Assembly: GCA_937871685.1 (NCBI GenBank)
Contig: CALMOL010000060.1
Span: 31,736 to 47,944 of the forward strand
Length of the DNA stretch: 16,209 nucleotides
From: an uncultured Verrucomicrobiota bacterium
Lineage (GTDB): Bacteria > Verrucomicrobiota > Verrucomicrobiia > Chthoniobacterales > SZAS-18
Reading direction: 5' to 3'
Both the position numbers and the translations under genes were made by a program. Under the pieces are notes generated by a model. It was not told the DNA's origin and did not search any database. It was given only the letters and a program-made list of their open reading frames with translations. Below, one piece after another: positions 1 to 7,394 of the stretch; position 1 is the stretch's first letter, and every line of letters begins with the position of its first letter.

Positions 1-65
1 CCCGGGCGGGGGGCCCGCCGACCGGTCCGGGGTCATATCGGGGAACGCGCCGGACGAAGTGGGTC

Positions 66-1148
66 TTATCGCGCCCCATCCGAGGGAACCGTGAGGAAGG
101 GGGCCGAGCCTCCGCCGCCCGCGTGCCCGGAGGCGTTCCGCAGTTCCTGGGCCACCTCGTCCGCGCGATCCGCCGCCGCCAGCACGAGGATCGAGCCGCC
201 GAAGCCGCCCCCCGTCAGCCGGGCGCCGAGCACACCGGGGAGAGGCCGCGCGCGCTCCACCAGCCGGTCCAGCGCCGGCGTGCTGTTCTCGAAGTTCCGG
301 CGCGAGCTTTCGTGCGAGGCGAACATCAGCGCGCCGAAGGCTTCGGCGTCACCCCGCTCCATCGCAGCGACGGCTTCCGCGACGCGGGCATTTTCTTCCG
401 CCACGTGCAGCGCCCGGCGCCGGAGGATGTCGGGCAGAGCATCTCCCCGGCGCCGCAGCTCCTCGGGCGTGATGTCCCGCAGCGAGGCCACGCCCAGCAC
501 CGCCGCTGCCGCCGTGCATTCCGCGCGCCGCGCGTTGTATTCCCCCGCGACCAGCGCGTGCGGCTCCCCGGAAGGCGCGATGATCAGCGCGAGATCGGGA
601 GGAAAGGGAACGAGGCGAATCTCCTCCGAACGGCAATCGAGGAACACGGCGTGCCCTTCCCGTCCGAAGACCGAGGTCGCCTGGTCGAGCAAACCCGATT
701 GCACGCCCACGAATTCATTCTCGGCCCGGTGGCACAGCTTGGCGAGCGCCATGGGGGCGAGGTCCCAGCCGTGGAGCTTCGCCAGGAACAAGGCCGTGGC
801 GACCTCGAGCGCCGCCGAGCTGGAAAGCCCGCCCCCGGGCGGCAGCTCGCCGGCAATCTCCGCCTCGAACCCTCCGGGCGCGAAGCCCGCCGCCTGGAGC
901 TCGCGCACCACGCCGAGCGAGTAGCTCGCCCACGCGTCGTCCAGCTGCTCGAGCACGGCGTCGAGCGGAACCTCCACGCGCCGCCCCAGCGCGGCTGAGG
1001 CCAACACCGCTGTCGCGTCCGCGCGTGACCGCCCTGAGACGGTGAGGCCGCGGTCGATCGCCGCCGCGAGCACCAGGCCCTGGTTGTAGTCCGTATGGTT
1101 GCCCAGCAGTTCGACGCGCCCCGGCGCATAGGCGGCGGCCGTGCTCAT
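66..1148 (-). CDS. galK: Galactokinase (GHMP kinase family)
   Basis: Predicted cytoplasmic enzyme that phosphorylates alpha-D-galactose with ATP to galactose-1-phosphate, the entry step of the Leloir pathway. The 360-residue protein carries all three GHMP motifs: the substrate motif GRVELLGNHTDYN (about 10-22), the phosphate loop PPGGGLSSSAALE (103-115) and the C-terminal LTGGGFGGS (311-319). A GLLDQ segment places the likely catalytic Asp at 155. The ATG at 1148 was chosen because the protein starts directly into the conserved APGRVE strand; the frame stays open to 1211, but that extension has no family character. Length is slightly below the usual 380-390. The position that is Glu in the classical GEHTDYN motif is Asn here (residue 17). 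No Shine-Dalgarno is visible. The lipoprotein gene lies upstream on the same strand, 236 bp away, so an independent promoter is likely. Confidence 0.95.
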   Translation of the reverse strand: MSTAAAYAPGRVELLGNHTDYNQGLVLAAAIDRGLTVSGRSRADATAVLASAALGRRVEVPLDAVLEQLDDAWASYSLGVVRELQAAGFAPGGFEAEIAGELPPGGGLSSSAALEVATALFLAKLHGWDLAPMALAKLCHRAENEFVGVQSGLLDQATSVFGREGHAVFLDCRSEEIRLVPFPPDLALIIAPSGEPHALVAGEYNARRAECTAAAAVLGVASLRDITPEELRRRGDALPDILRRRALHVAEENARVAEAVAAMERGDAEAFGALMFASHESSRRNFENSTPALDRLVERARPLPGVLGARLTGGGFGGSILVLAAADRADEVAQELRNASGHAGGGGSAPFLTVPSDGAR

Positions 1149-1384
1149 GGGAAGAAGGTAGGCCTCGCCACGCGTCGGCAAGGCCCGGGCCGCGCCGGCG
1201 TGTGTCCGCACGCCGCACGGTTCCGCGACGAGGCCGGCCGCGGGAGGAGCGCGCAGTCCGCTGTCGTCCGCGATGGCGGCCGAAGATTCAAGACAGCGCA
1301 GCTATGGATTGGTTCATCTCCCGCGCGAAAAACACCGGTGGCCAAGGCCAGGCGCGCGTGGCCGTTATGGGCGGTTGCTGCCGT

Positions 1385-2509
1385 TCACCTCGGCCACTCG
1401 CGGCGGAGGCGCTGAAACTGCGCCCAGGTTTGCGCCGGATCGAGAGTGGGAGCAGATGCCGGTGTCGGCGCGCTGGGCGGGGCACCCTCCTTCGCGATCT
1501 GCCGGCAGAGGGTGATCATCTGCTCGTAATCAGCCTCGCTCAGCCGCTTGGTCGGCAGCGTCTGGTCCTGGTAGTAGGGCTTCAGCAGCAGGTTGAACTC
1601 AACGTCTGCACCCCGGTAAAGCAGCTCGGGGTGCCGCTTGGCACGGACAAACGCGACGCTGGTGTAAAGCTGCTGCTTGGCGATGAGCTGCGCCTTCGTC
1701 ACGTTGGGATAGTCGAGGGGCGGGAGAGACGGATTAGGATGAAAATCTATCTCGAAGATTCTCCCCTCCCCCGGCGCGACCGGTTGCAAGGACCCATTGA
1801 TCAAGCGGCGCAGGGCCGCCAGCGATGGACCGCCCGCGGACGGGCTGGCGCTGCTTCCTCGCGTCGCCATCACGCGCTGAATCGTCTCGAGGGTGACGCG
1901 CTCCAACTGCGACCGCGCCAAGACGGAAATCTCCGCGAAGGCCGCCTTTCCCCGATGTTGACCGAGGGCCTCGCTCATCCATTGCGCCTGGGCCGCGAAA
2001 TCGTTCGCCACGATGGCGGCGCGCAACCGGCCCAGCAGCTCCATCGCGGGCCGTTCCGCCTCGGCCGCCGCGATCCGAGCCCGGGTTTCCGCCAGTCGCA
2101 AGCGCTCCAGTTCTTGTTGCCGAGCAACGAACGCCGCCCGCTGCTGCGTGTAGGCCGCCGCGGCCTGGTTAAATTGCTCCAGCGCCGCGGCGTCGCCCGG
2201 CGGCAGCGCCTTCCTTCGCTGGTCGAGGGCCTTGTAGCGTTCCGTCAGGGTCGCTTCGGTTGCGGCGATTTCCGCCTGCAGCGCCTTCGAGTCGAGGGCT
2301 TGGCCGGCGGCAGTCGGTTCCGGCTTTGGCGAAGCTGAAGGCGCAGCTCGCGGCGAAGACGCAGGAGCGGATGGAACTGGCTTCTCGACCGGCTGCGACG
2401 GCGCATCACCGGCCGGGGGCTTTCCGCAGCCGGCACCAGACGCTGCCGCCAAGGCTAGCGCGGTCATCCCAACCCACCGCAGTGCTCGAACGCGAAGGCA
2501 AAAACACAT
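1385..2509 (-). CDS. Putative lipoprotein with central coiled coil, function unknown
   Basis: No family is recognised. From the ATG at 2509 the 374-residue product begins with a basic stretch and a hydrophobic segment ending at a Cys (about residue 28, ASGAGC). This resembles a lipoprotein signal peptide, although the lipobox is imperfect (Gly at -3). A Pro/Ser/Ala-rich linker (about 29-65) follows. Next comes an Ala/Glu/Gln/Arg-rich segment (about 70-160) with strong helical coiled-coil character, then a globular C-terminal half. The frame is open upstream to 2737, but that extension looks non-coding and would bury the signal peptide. The inner Met15 (MTALALAAASG) is an alternative start. 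It probably works as a periplasm-facing lipoprotein. It is divergent from the SDR gene and sits upstream of galK, with no functional link to either evident. Confidence 0.72.
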   Translation of the reverse strand: MCFCLRVRALRWVGMTALALAAASGAGCGKPPAGDAPSQPVEKPVPSAPASSPRAAPSASPKPEPTAAGQALDSKALQAEIAATEATLTERYKALDQRRKALPPGDAAALEQFNQAAAAYTQQRAAFVARQQELERLRLAETRARIAAAEAERPAMELLGRLRAAIVANDFAAQAQWMSEALGQHRGKAAFAEISVLARSQLERVTLETIQRVMATRGSSASPSAGGPSLAALRRLINGSLQPVAPGEGRIFEIDFHPNPSLPPLDYPNVTKAQLIAKQQLYTSVAFVRAKRHPELLYRGADVEFNLLLKPYYQDQTLPTKRLSEADYEQMITLCRQIAKEGAPPSAPTPASAPTLDPAQTWAQFQRLRREWPR

Positions 2510-2871
2510 GAATTCTTTTGAAGAGACGAGAAGCTCGCGCCAAGAAAAAAGAATGCCAACGAGGGCGAATATCAATTGAGGATCTGGCGATGGCTTCACG
2601 TCGCGCGACCACTTACGGGCCGCGCGGCTCGCTGGCGCGGCGCCGCGGGTCGGGGCCGGCGGTCCTTTCCTGGGAGCGAAGCGCACCCGCTTTCGAAGCT
2701 TTGAATGCCCTGCGGGAACGGTTTTCTCGCGGGGCACTGAGGGTTCGATCCGGGGCAGCCACTACGGCGCTTCAGCCATTTCACCAAGCCCGCGTGGGCG
2801 GGACCTCCGATTTGGGTTCTCCACTCTTGGCCAGGCGCGACCGAAACGCCGTCCAAGTGTGGATCCCATCC
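2510..2871. other. Gene-free divergent region with a strong hairpin (2706-2736)
   Basis: This 362-bp gap separates the divergent lipoprotein and SDR genes and should hold both promoters, although no convincing -35/-10 pair was found. The 70 bases next to the lipoprotein start are AT-richer than the rest. At 2706-2718 and 2724-2736 there is a 13-bp stem with a 5-base loop. Two of its pairs are G:U if read as plus-strand RNA but A:C mismatches if read from the minus strand, which fits a structured leader of the SDR transcript. The plus reading frame is open through the region but shows no protein-like composition. Confidence 0.5.
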
Positions 2872-3876
2872 ATGAACGAAGAACCACGACCCCTCACGCG
2901 CCGCCACCTGATCGCCGGACTGGGAGCCGCAGGCATCGCCGCGGCGGCTTCCCGGACCTTTGGCGCCGAAGCCCCCAAGGAACCGACGACCCCCACGAAG
3001 ATCGAAGATCCAGCGAAGAAACATCCGAAGCCCCCGTTCAAGGGTCAGGAGCAGCCGTGGCCGGGCTTGGCCAGCAAGATGGACCCGCGGCCCGATCACG
3101 GGGAGAAAAGCTACAAAGGCTCCGGCCGCCTGCTGGGCCGCAAGGCGCTGATCACCGGGGGCGACTCGGGCATGGGCCGGGCTGCCGCGATCGCTTACGC
3201 GCGAGAGGGCGCCGACGTGGCGATCAATTATTTCCCGTCGGAGGAACCCGACGCGCAGGAGGTCATCGCGCTGATCAAGGAGGCGGGCCGCAAGGCTCTG
3301 GCGATCCCAGGCGACCTGCGCGACGAGGCGTTCTGCCAGAAGTTGGTGGCCGACGCGCTGAAAGGCCTGGGGGGCCTGGACATCGTGGTGTGCAACGCGG
3401 GCCGCCAGCAGCAGCACCAATCCATCCTGGACCTTTCGAGCGAGGACTTTGACGCCACGATGAAGACCAACATCTACGCGCCGTTTTGGATCATCAAGGC
3501 AGCCTTGCCGCACCTGCCGCCCGGCGCGGCGATCATCGGGACGACCTCGGAACAGGCCTACGACCCTTCGCCCGATCTCTACGATTACGCGCAGACCAAG
3601 GCAGCCACGATGAACTACGTGAAGTCGCTGGCGAAGCAGCTCGCCCCAAAGGGCATCCGGGTGAACGGCGTGGCGCCCGGGCCGGTCTGGACGCCGCTGC
3701 AGGTTTCCGGCGGGGCCACGCAGGAAAAGCTGATGAAGTTCGGCGGCCAGACGCCGATGGGCCGGCCGGGGCAGCCGGCCGAACTGGCCTCGATCTACGT
3801 CCAACTCGCCGCCAGCGATGCCAGCTACGCGACCGGCCAGATCTATGGCGCGGCGGGCGGCAGCGGGCAGCCGTAA
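2872..3876 (+). CDS. SDR-family oxidoreductase with twin-arginine signal peptide
   Basis: Short-chain dehydrogenase/reductase of the YghA/YhdF (GSP39-like) type, predicted to use NAD(P)H; the substrate cannot be told. The 334-residue product has the cofactor motif TGGDSGMG (95-102), NAG (175-177), Ser226 and the catalytic YAQTK (Tyr239, Lys243). The preceding PWPGLASKMDPRPDHGEKSY stretch is typical of this subfamily. The N-terminus has a Tat motif, LTRRHLIAG (8-16), followed by a hydrophobic Ala/Gly stretch and a Pro/Lys-rich linker, so export of a folded, cofactor-loaded enzyme is predicted. Most relatives known to me are cytosolic. The ATG at 2872 was chosen because it puts the RR motif at the usual distance; the frame is open upstream but not protein-like. 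The next gene, also Tat-targeted, starts 166 bp downstream, so co-transcription is plausible. Confidence 0.92.
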   Translation: MNEEPRPLTRRHLIAGLGAAGIAAAASRTFGAEAPKEPTTPTKIEDPAKKHPKPPFKGQEQPWPGLASKMDPRPDHGEKSYKGSGRLLGRKALITGGDSGMGRAAAIAYAREGADVAINYFPSEEPDAQEVIALIKEAGRKALAIPGDLRDEAFCQKLVADALKGLGGLDIVVCNAGRQQQHQSILDLSSEDFDATMKTNIYAPFWIIKAALPHLPPGAAIIGTTSEQAYDPSPDLYDYAQTKAATMNYVKSLAKQLAPKGIRVNGVAPGPVWTPLQVSGGATQEKLMKFGGQTPMGRPGQPAELASIYVQLAASDASYATGQIYGAAGGSGQP

Positions 3877-4000
3877 GAGGTCCCATCCTCCGATGCCCCC
3901 GGTGTGATTGCGAAATCCGCCCGGAAGATGCTTGGCTAAATTTTAAGCTAGCGCTTAACCGGCCGGCCTCGCAGACGTCCCGGCTCATTCCCCGTCCGCC

Positions 4001-4021
4001 GGGATCGCACGGTGCGATCCC
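4001..4021. promoter_or_regulatory. Perfect 10-bp inverted repeat just upstream of the ThDP-enzyme gene
   Basis: GGGATCGCAC is followed, after one base, by its exact reverse complement. It ends 21 bp before the ATG at 4043. It could be a protein-binding operator or, in RNA, a 9-bp hairpin with a 3-base loop close to the ribosome-binding region. A weaker 6-bp hairpin (TTAAGC/GCTTAA, 3943-3958) lies upstream in the same gap. No T-run follows either, so neither is a classical terminator. Confidence 0.45.
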
Positions 4022-4042
4022 ACCGGGAAACTTTTGCCTTTC

Positions 4043-5890
4043 ATGAACGACCAACCTGCGCCCGTGCGGCGGCGTGATTTTCTAAGGCTCAGCGGGAGCA
4101 CGCTCGTCGGCTCGGCGCTTTTCGCCGCGGCGGGCGGCGCGGCCGAGCCACTTCCCTCGGCCGCTGGTCCGCCGCCTGGGTCGGCAGGCGAGGATGCCGC
4201 GTCGGTTTCGGCGCAACCCGCGCCGGCGCCGGGCGGTGACCAGACGACCTCGGACATCCTGGTGGAAACGCTCATCGCGTGGGGCGCCACGCACGTCTTT
4301 GGCATCGTGGGCGATGGCATCGCCGGCATCATCGAGGCGATCCGCCAGCGGCGAGATCGCATCCGCTACGTGGGCGTGCGCCACGAGGAAGCGGCTGCGT
4401 TCATGGCCTCGGCGCACGCCAAGCTCACCGGCCGGCTCGGCGTGTGCGTGGGCACCACGGGCCCCGGCGCGGTCCACCTGCTCAACGGCCTCTACGACGC
4501 GGCGCTCGACGGCGCTCCGGTGGTGGCGATCACCGGAATGACCTTCCACGACCTCCACGGCACGCGCTTCATCCAGGCACTCAACACCCCCGCGCTGATG
4601 CAGGACGTGGCGCTCTACAACGTGGAGGTCACCTCGCCCGGCCACGCGCTGATCGTGGGCAACCGCGCCTGCCGCGCCGCGCTGGGCAACCGTGGCGTGG
4701 CGCACCTTGCCGTCTCCAAGGACGTGCAAAGCATGAAACTTTCCGGGGACAAGCCTTCCATGGAAAACCACGGCGGCCGCACCTCGTCCGCGTGGTTGCC
4801 GCGCCGCGAGGCACCGGCGGCCGATCAGCTTCAGCAGGCGGCCGACCTCCTGAACGCCGGCAAGCGCGTGGCGATCCTCGCCGGCCAAGGCGCCCTCGCG
4901 GCCCGCGGCGAGCTGGCGCAGCTCGCTGAAACGCTCGGCGCGCCCGTGGCGAAGGCCTTGCTCGGCCGCAACGTCATGGCGGACGATTCCCCTTACTCCA
5001 CCGGCGGCATCGGACACCTGGGCACGCTGCCTTCGAGCTGGATCATGGGGACGTGCGATGCCGTGCTCATCCTCGGCTCGACGATGCCGTGGATCGACTA
5101 CTACCCGAAGCCCGGCCAGGCGCGCGGCGTCCAAGTGGACCTCAACCCGGACCGCATCGGCCTGCGCTATCCGGTCGAGATCGGCTTGGTCGGCGACGTG
5201 CAGGCCACGCTCCGCGGGCTGCTGCCGCTGCTCCGGCGCAAGGAGGACCGCAGCTTCCTCGCGGAGGCGCAGCAACGGATGCGCGACTGGAACGCCCTGC
5301 TTGACCGGATCGAGTCAGTGCCGCGCTCGCCGCTGCGCCCGCAGGCGGTGATCCGAGCGCTGAGCGACGCGCTGGACGACGACGCGATCGTGACGCTCGA
5401 TTGCGGCGCGAACACCCACTTCGCGGCGCGGCACCTGCGCCTGCGCGCGAACCAGCGCCTCATTTCGCCCGGCATGCTCGACACGATGGCGCCCGCGCTG
5501 CCCTACGCGATCGCGTGCCAGCTCGCCTTCCCCAAGCGCCAGACCGTGGCGGTGGCCGGCGACGGCGGCTTCGCGATGCTCATGGCCGAGATGGCCACGG
5601 CCGTGCAGCAAAAGCTCCCGATCAAGGTGCTGATCCTCAACAACTCGCGCCTCGCGCAGGTGGTCTTTGAGCAGCGCGAAGCCGGTCACGGCGTGTTCGG
5701 CTGCGACCTGTCGCCCATCGACTTCGTCGGCTTCGCCAAGGCTTGCGGCGCCGAAGGATTCCACTGCGCGAAACCCGAGGAGCTGCGACCTGCCATCGCG
5801 GCGGCCCTGCGCTCGCCTGGCCCCGCCATCATCGACGCGATCGTGGATCCCGAGGAGCCCTCGAAGAAGCCGACCGAAATGAAGGGGTAG
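4043..5890 (+). CDS. Thiamine-diphosphate enzyme, pyruvate oxidase/acetolactate synthase-like, Tat-targeted
   Basis: ThDP-dependent enzyme of the PoxB/acetolactate synthase superfamily, likely acting on pyruvate or another 2-oxo acid. The 615-residue product has the three-domain order of the family. An N-terminal Pyr domain carries the catalytic-Glu motif RHEEAAAF (Glu about 115) and the GTTGPGAVHLLNGLYDA stretch. A central Rossmann-like domain follows (about 265-420). The C-terminal PP domain carries GDGGF...LILNN (GDG at 506-508, NN at 533-534), the ThDP/Mg motif. The start ATG at 4043 gives a clear Tat signal, RRRDFLRL (9-16), then a hydrophobic Ala/Gly stretch and an Ala/Pro/Ser linker. 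An upstream in-frame TTG at 4034 is possible. Export of such a cofactor enzyme is unusual. The C-terminus ends in a Lys/Glu/Pro tail without an obvious PoxB-type membrane helix. It follows the Tat-targeted SDR gene on the same strand. Confidence 0.9.
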   Translation: MNDQPAPVRRRDFLRLSGSTLVGSALFAAAGGAAEPLPSAAGPPPGSAGEDAASVSAQPAPAPGGDQTTSDILVETLIAWGATHVFGIVGDGIAGIIEAIRQRRDRIRYVGVRHEEAAAFMASAHAKLTGRLGVCVGTTGPGAVHLLNGLYDAALDGAPVVAITGMTFHDLHGTRFIQALNTPALMQDVALYNVEVTSPGHALIVGNRACRAALGNRGVAHLAVSKDVQSMKLSGDKPSMENHGGRTSSAWLPRREAPAADQLQQAADLLNAGKRVAILAGQGALAARGELAQLAETLGAPVAKALLGRNVMADDSPYSTGGIGHLGTLPSSWIMGTCDAVLILGSTMPWIDYYPKPGQARGVQVDLNPDRIGLRYPVEIGLVGDVQATLRGLLPLLRRKEDRSFLAEAQQRMRDWNALLDRIESVPRSPLRPQAVIRALSDALDDDAIVTLDCGANTHFAARHLRLRANQRLISPGMLDTMAPALPYAIACQLAFPKRQTVAVAGDGGFAMLMAEMATAVQQKLPIKVLILNNSRLAQVVFEQREAGHGVFGCDLSPIDFVGFAKACGAEGFHCAKPEELRPAIAAALRSPGPAIIDAIVDPEEPSKKPTEMKG

Positions 5891-5941
5891 CGGATTGGCG
5901 TCGCGCCACCGACGACGGCAGACCGCATGAGCTGCCACCAC

Positions 5942-5961
5942 AAGGCGGGGCGCCACGCCTT
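5942..5961. terminator. Possible hairpin terminator between convergent genes
   Basis: AAGGCG at 5942-5947 pairs with CGCCTT at 5956-5961 across an 8-base loop in the 117-bp gap between the stop of the ThDP-enzyme gene and that of the minus-strand secreted protein. A second potential stem, GAAGAG/CTCTTC, follows immediately. Only a short T-run is present, so intrinsic termination is a weak call. Confidence 0.25.
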
Positions 5962-6007
5962 TGAAGAGAACGGCTGCCCACGCCTCTTCGGCCGAACGGC
6001 AAATCCC

Positions 6008-7360
6008 TCAAGGCGACGTGACGAAGCGGTAGAAGCGCTGGAGGGCTGGGGCGCTTGTGTCCTGGTATTCGATCCTCCCAAACTGGTCCGCATACAGCAC
6101 GGGCGAAACGGTCTGCCACGGCGCGGTGAGGTCAGTGGAGGACTGCACCACGTAGGCTCGGCCGGCCTCCGCGCGGGCGACGAAAAGCGCGCCCTGGGCG
6201 TTCGGCGCGAACGTGGTCAGTTGAAATGTGCCGGGCGGAGGGGCGGGCATCGGCGCGAAATCCACGCCGCGGAACATTTGCGAGCCACCCGCGGTAGCGA
6301 GGACGGTGAGCGTGACCGGGCCGGGACCCGTGGTGTTCCCGGCCGTGGCGCTATCGGTGAAGGTGACGAGCTGGTTGGCGCCGTTGTTGGTCGTGTCGGG
6401 CTGGGTGGTGGCGTAGAGGCGCACCCGCGTCGGATCCTGCGGGTCCACGCGCACGGTCAGGCCGTAGAAGCCGACGGCGGTGGCCGGATTCAACGTGTAG
6501 GCAAGCGTCCACGACGTGCCGTCAAAGTTGTAGCGCTGGACGCCGCCGCCGATCTTGCCGAGGGCGAGCCAAAGCGTGTCGGGCCGGCCGGAGCGCCCGA
6601 GGGAGAGGAAGCGCAGGCCGTTGGGCGAGTCGTTCGTGGTGCTCGTGAAGCCGGGCAGCGGGCGGTAGTAGGCAGGCTCCGTGGGCAGGATGCCGTCCAA
6701 GGCGCTGACGCCGTTGTAATACAGGTCGGCGCTGGTTGAGCTGGCGCCGGTGGAGCCGTAGATCCGACCGCCGAAGATCGTGGCGCCGCGCACGCTGAGC
6801 TGACCCGTCACGCAATAAAGCGGCGCCGCGAGCGTCGGCGCGTAGCCGTAGCCATCGCCCGAGTAAACGTAGAATCCCGAGGCCAGCGACGCCGCCGCCG
6901 CCCCGCGCACGTTCACGCCGAGGGCGATGGGGAAGGGAGCCGAGTAGGAGACGGTGCCGTCAAGCGCGGCCATTGCGAAGAGGCGCGCCGTGGTGTTGTT
7001 GACGACGCCGGTCACGCCGGAAGCCGCGTTGTAGCCCGCGAACGTCACAAAGGTGCCGTCGGACGAAAGGAGAAGCTGCCCGTCGGAAGCAGCGGAGCCG
7101 CTGGCGGTGAGGGCGTTCGTGCCCGTGGAGACAACGGCGATGGACTGGACCGGCGCGAGCGGCGTCGTGGTGTTCGGGCTGAATTCCTGCACCAGCACGG
7201 GCGTGGCGGTGCCGTTCAGGGCGCCGGAACTCCGGGCAATGGTATAAACGACGAGGTTGCCCGGCGTGAAGGTGGCCGCCGGAAGGCGGCCAGCGGCGAG
7301 AGCACCCAGACCGAGCGCGAGCGCGGCAGATGAGGAGCGGAGAGAACGAGGAAGATTCAT
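6008..7360 (-). CDS. Secreted TPGNLVVY-type protein with C-terminal FYR domain, function unknown
   Basis: The 450-residue product starts at an ATG (7360) that opens a Sec signal peptide ending near ALAAGRLPAA (about 30). It is followed by TPGNLVVYTIARSSGALNG, a type of N-terminus common in secreted proteins of Verrucomicrobiota and some other phyla. The middle is rich in Gly, Thr, Ser, Asn and short beta-like stretches, with repeating segments such as GRIYGSTGAS and LYATTQPDTTNN, compatible with a beta-propeller-like fold (inference). The last 70 residues (AYVVQSSTDLTAPWQTV ... QRFYRFV) match a C-terminal domain style frequent in Verrucomicrobiota extracellular proteins. It probably acts outside the cell or at the surface; no enzymatic motif is seen. 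It is the last of three secreted-protein genes on the minus strand, starting 34 bp after the SGNH hydrolase gene ends. Confidence 0.8.
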   Translation of the reverse strand: MNLPRSLRSSSAALALGLGALAAGRLPAATFTPGNLVVYTIARSSGALNGTATPVLVQEFSPNTTTPLAPVQSIAVVSTGTNALTASGSAASDGQLLLSSDGTFVTFAGYNAASGVTGVVNNTTARLFAMAALDGTVSYSAPFPIALGVNVRGAAAASLASGFYVYSGDGYGYAPTLAAPLYCVTGQLSVRGATIFGGRIYGSTGASSTSADLYYNGVSALDGILPTEPAYYRPLPGFTSTTNDSPNGLRFLSLGRSGRPDTLWLALGKIGGGVQRYNFDGTSWTLAYTLNPATAVGFYGLTVRVDPQDPTRVRLYATTQPDTTNNGANQLVTFTDSATAGNTTGPGPVTLTVLATAGGSQMFRGVDFAPMPAPPPGTFQLTTFAPNAQGALFVARAEAGRAYVVQSSTDLTAPWQTVSPVLYADQFGRIEYQDTSAPALQRFYRFVTSP

Positions 7361-7394
7361 CGCGGCGATGGGTTGGGAGTTGGCGACGAGAAAA

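Noticed and set aside
1..36. Possible minus-strand gene start (ATG at 36) just past galK
   Set aside because: Only 12 codons remain in the window and they are Pro/Gly-rich with no support; it cannot be judged.
1145..1345. Small minus-strand open frame between the lipoprotein gene and galK
   Set aside because: No ribosome-binding site, no recognisable motif and Arg/Pro-rich random composition; the region is better read as the galK upstream region.
2510..2590. Promoter for the lipoprotein gene based on a TTGATA-like box on the minus strand
   Set aside because: No convincing -10 box at a suitable distance; AT-richness alone is insufficient.
2741..2760. T-loop-like GGGTTCGATCC suggesting a tRNA or tRNA remnant
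   Set aside because: The flanking bases do not form the 5-bp T-stem, no D-loop or anticodon arm fits upstream, and no partner for the 3' acceptor bases was found at the right distance.
2596..3804. Long minus-strand open frame opposite the SDR gene
   Set aside because: Same shadow composition (Arg/Gly/His-rich); the plus strand encodes an unmistakable SDR.
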